Assembly: GCF_000236785.1 (NCBI RefSeq)
Contig: NZ_AGUF01000075.1
Span: forward strand, 62,001-126,000
DNA length: 64,000 nucleotides
Reading direction: 5' to 3'
From: Achromobacter arsenitoxydans SY8
GTDB taxonomy: Bacteria > Pseudomonadota > Gammaproteobacteria > Burkholderiales > Burkholderiaceae_B
Shown: positions 63,383-64,000 of the stretch, piece after piece
Numbering within the stretch: position 1 is the stretch's first letter
How the letters are laid out: the number at the start of each line of letters is the position of its first letter
Made by a program: the position numbers and the translations under genes
The notes under the pieces: generated by a model
What the model was told of the DNA's origin: nothing
What the model saw: only the letters and a program-made list of their open reading frames with translations
Database searches by the model: none

Positions 63383-64000
63383 TTGAGTTCCACTATCCTC
63401 ATAGTGGCTGTCATCTCGGGATCCTGAATATTCGGCAGGTATTCAATAGCAATTTGCGCCTCATCTATATCGTGTAGATAATTCAATTCGACGTCTCCCT
63501 CCACAATCAGGAAATTGGCTTTTCTGCCATCAACGCCGATAACGATGCGCTCCCTAAAAGTGGGTGCCGTGGTCGTTGGATCGTAGTCCAGCCGTTTCGG
63601 CGGTTTGTATTCGGTAATCGACGAAGCTTGCGTCAATTGGTACATGTCAGATACCAACAACTCTTCACCGGAATAGCGCTTCACTATAAGTTTCCAGGCG
63701 TAGCCCGACAGCGAGGAGTCGTAGTGAGGCAGAGCAATTTGGTATTTCAATTGTCTGATGCCAAAGCTCACATGTGCATCTACTCCCAGTGCTAGCCCAT
63801 TCAATGCGGAAAGCGCGGAGTTCGCGTCTGCGAATTTATTATATTTCGCATTCCCGAAATGGCTGTAGTAAGCCCACCGTTCCAGCGGAGACGATTCACC
63901 CTCTCCGCCGATTTTCCAGGCTATGAAAGCAGCAATGCCCGATAGAATCGCCCACGCGACTGGTCCGAGTATCCATGAGGCGCTCAAGAGCGTCGTCGAC
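63379..64000 (-). CDS. 3' part of a protein cut by the window edge; possible T6SS effector
   Basis: At least 206 residues in an open frame that runs off the right end. A TTG at 63987 could be a start but lacks a good ribosome site, and the frame stays open beyond it, so this is probably the C-terminus of a larger protein. It has one TM helix at the visible start (WILGPVAWAILSGIAAFIAW) followed by GESSPLERWAYYSHFGNAKY and a beta-rich soluble end. A TM segment then a P-L-E-R-W...F-G-N element recalls the tails of VasX/BTH_I2691-type T6SS toxins. That is a memory-based guess. AT-rich, coupled to the DUF6708-like gene. Confidence 0.5.
   Translation of the reverse strand, partial: STTLLSASWILGPVAWAILSGIAAFIAWKIGGEGESSPLERWAYYSHFGNAKYNKFADANSALSALNGLALGVDAHVSFGIRQLKYQIALPHYDSSLSGYAWKLIVKRYSGEELLVSDMYQLTQASSITEYKPPKRLDYDPTTTAPTFRERIVIGVDGRKANFLIVEGDVELNYLHDIDEAQIAIEYLPNIQDPEMTATMRIVELK

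Overview
The window is about 64 kb of high-GC (roughly 65-70 %) chromosomal DNA from a betaproteobacterium. The best fit is Achromobacter or a close relative in the Alcaligenaceae (Bordetella group). Evidence: a complete hurIR-bhuRSTUV haem-uptake locus in the Bordetella order, a Bug-type solute-binding protein, DUF4148 and DUF2946 proteins, and many LysR regulators divergent from their targets. The genus is inferred, not proven. I saw no tRNA, rRNA, CRISPR array, insertion sequence or prophage.

Layout. 0-12 kb is mixed accessory metabolism: a 2OG-Fe(II) oxygenase, a phospholipase D-like lipoprotein, an XRE-cupin regulator with a GNAT enzyme, an SDR, a Sel1-repeat/TauE pair with a divergent LysR, a MATE exporter with a divergent MarR, and an EamA exporter with an AraC regulator. 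11-23 kb holds two tandem paralogous lipoproteins, a large P-type ATPase, a LysR gene, maeB, small secreted proteins (one with a 129-bp tandem repeat), a methyltransferase, slyX and a TonB receptor. At 22.9-23.6 kb a NifQ-like gene lies behind a ModE-like operator. A secreted ankyrin-repeat protein follows.

26-34 kb is a respiratory block: cyoABCD (quinol oxidase, no cyoE), then regBA (redox two-component system). An FNR-like box and two identical palindromes lie between them. Beyond is a copper-delivery trio (DUF2946, SCO, PCuAC). 34-47 kb carries an NlpD-like LysM/LytM protein, a cystine-type ABC importer, a Tat-exported P1 peptidase, a haemolysin III protein, kynR/kynU/permease, a threonine synthase-like gene with a divergent LysR, a WYL/VOC pair and a putative secreted two-histidine phosphoesterase.

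47.7-55.9 kb is the haem system. A Fur-like box precedes hurI (ECF sigma) and hurR (anti-sigma). bhuR is the outer-membrane receptor, bhuS handles cytoplasmic haem, and bhuTUV is the ABC importer. 55.9-62.4 kb has yajQ, a DmlR-like LysR, a divergent alkylation-repair pair (Ada-AlkA fusion and Ogt) around a striking inverted repeat, a tartrate/D-malate dehydrogenase, an orphan Bug protein and a PAP2 phosphatase. The last 1.5 kb is visibly AT-richer. It holds a DUF6708-like membrane protein and the 3' end of a protein cut by the window edge, possibly part of a type VI secretion effector module.

The most interesting signals are the ModE-box/NifQ-like gene, the repair-gene inverted repeat, the paired palindromes between regBA and cyo, and the AT-rich module at the right edge.
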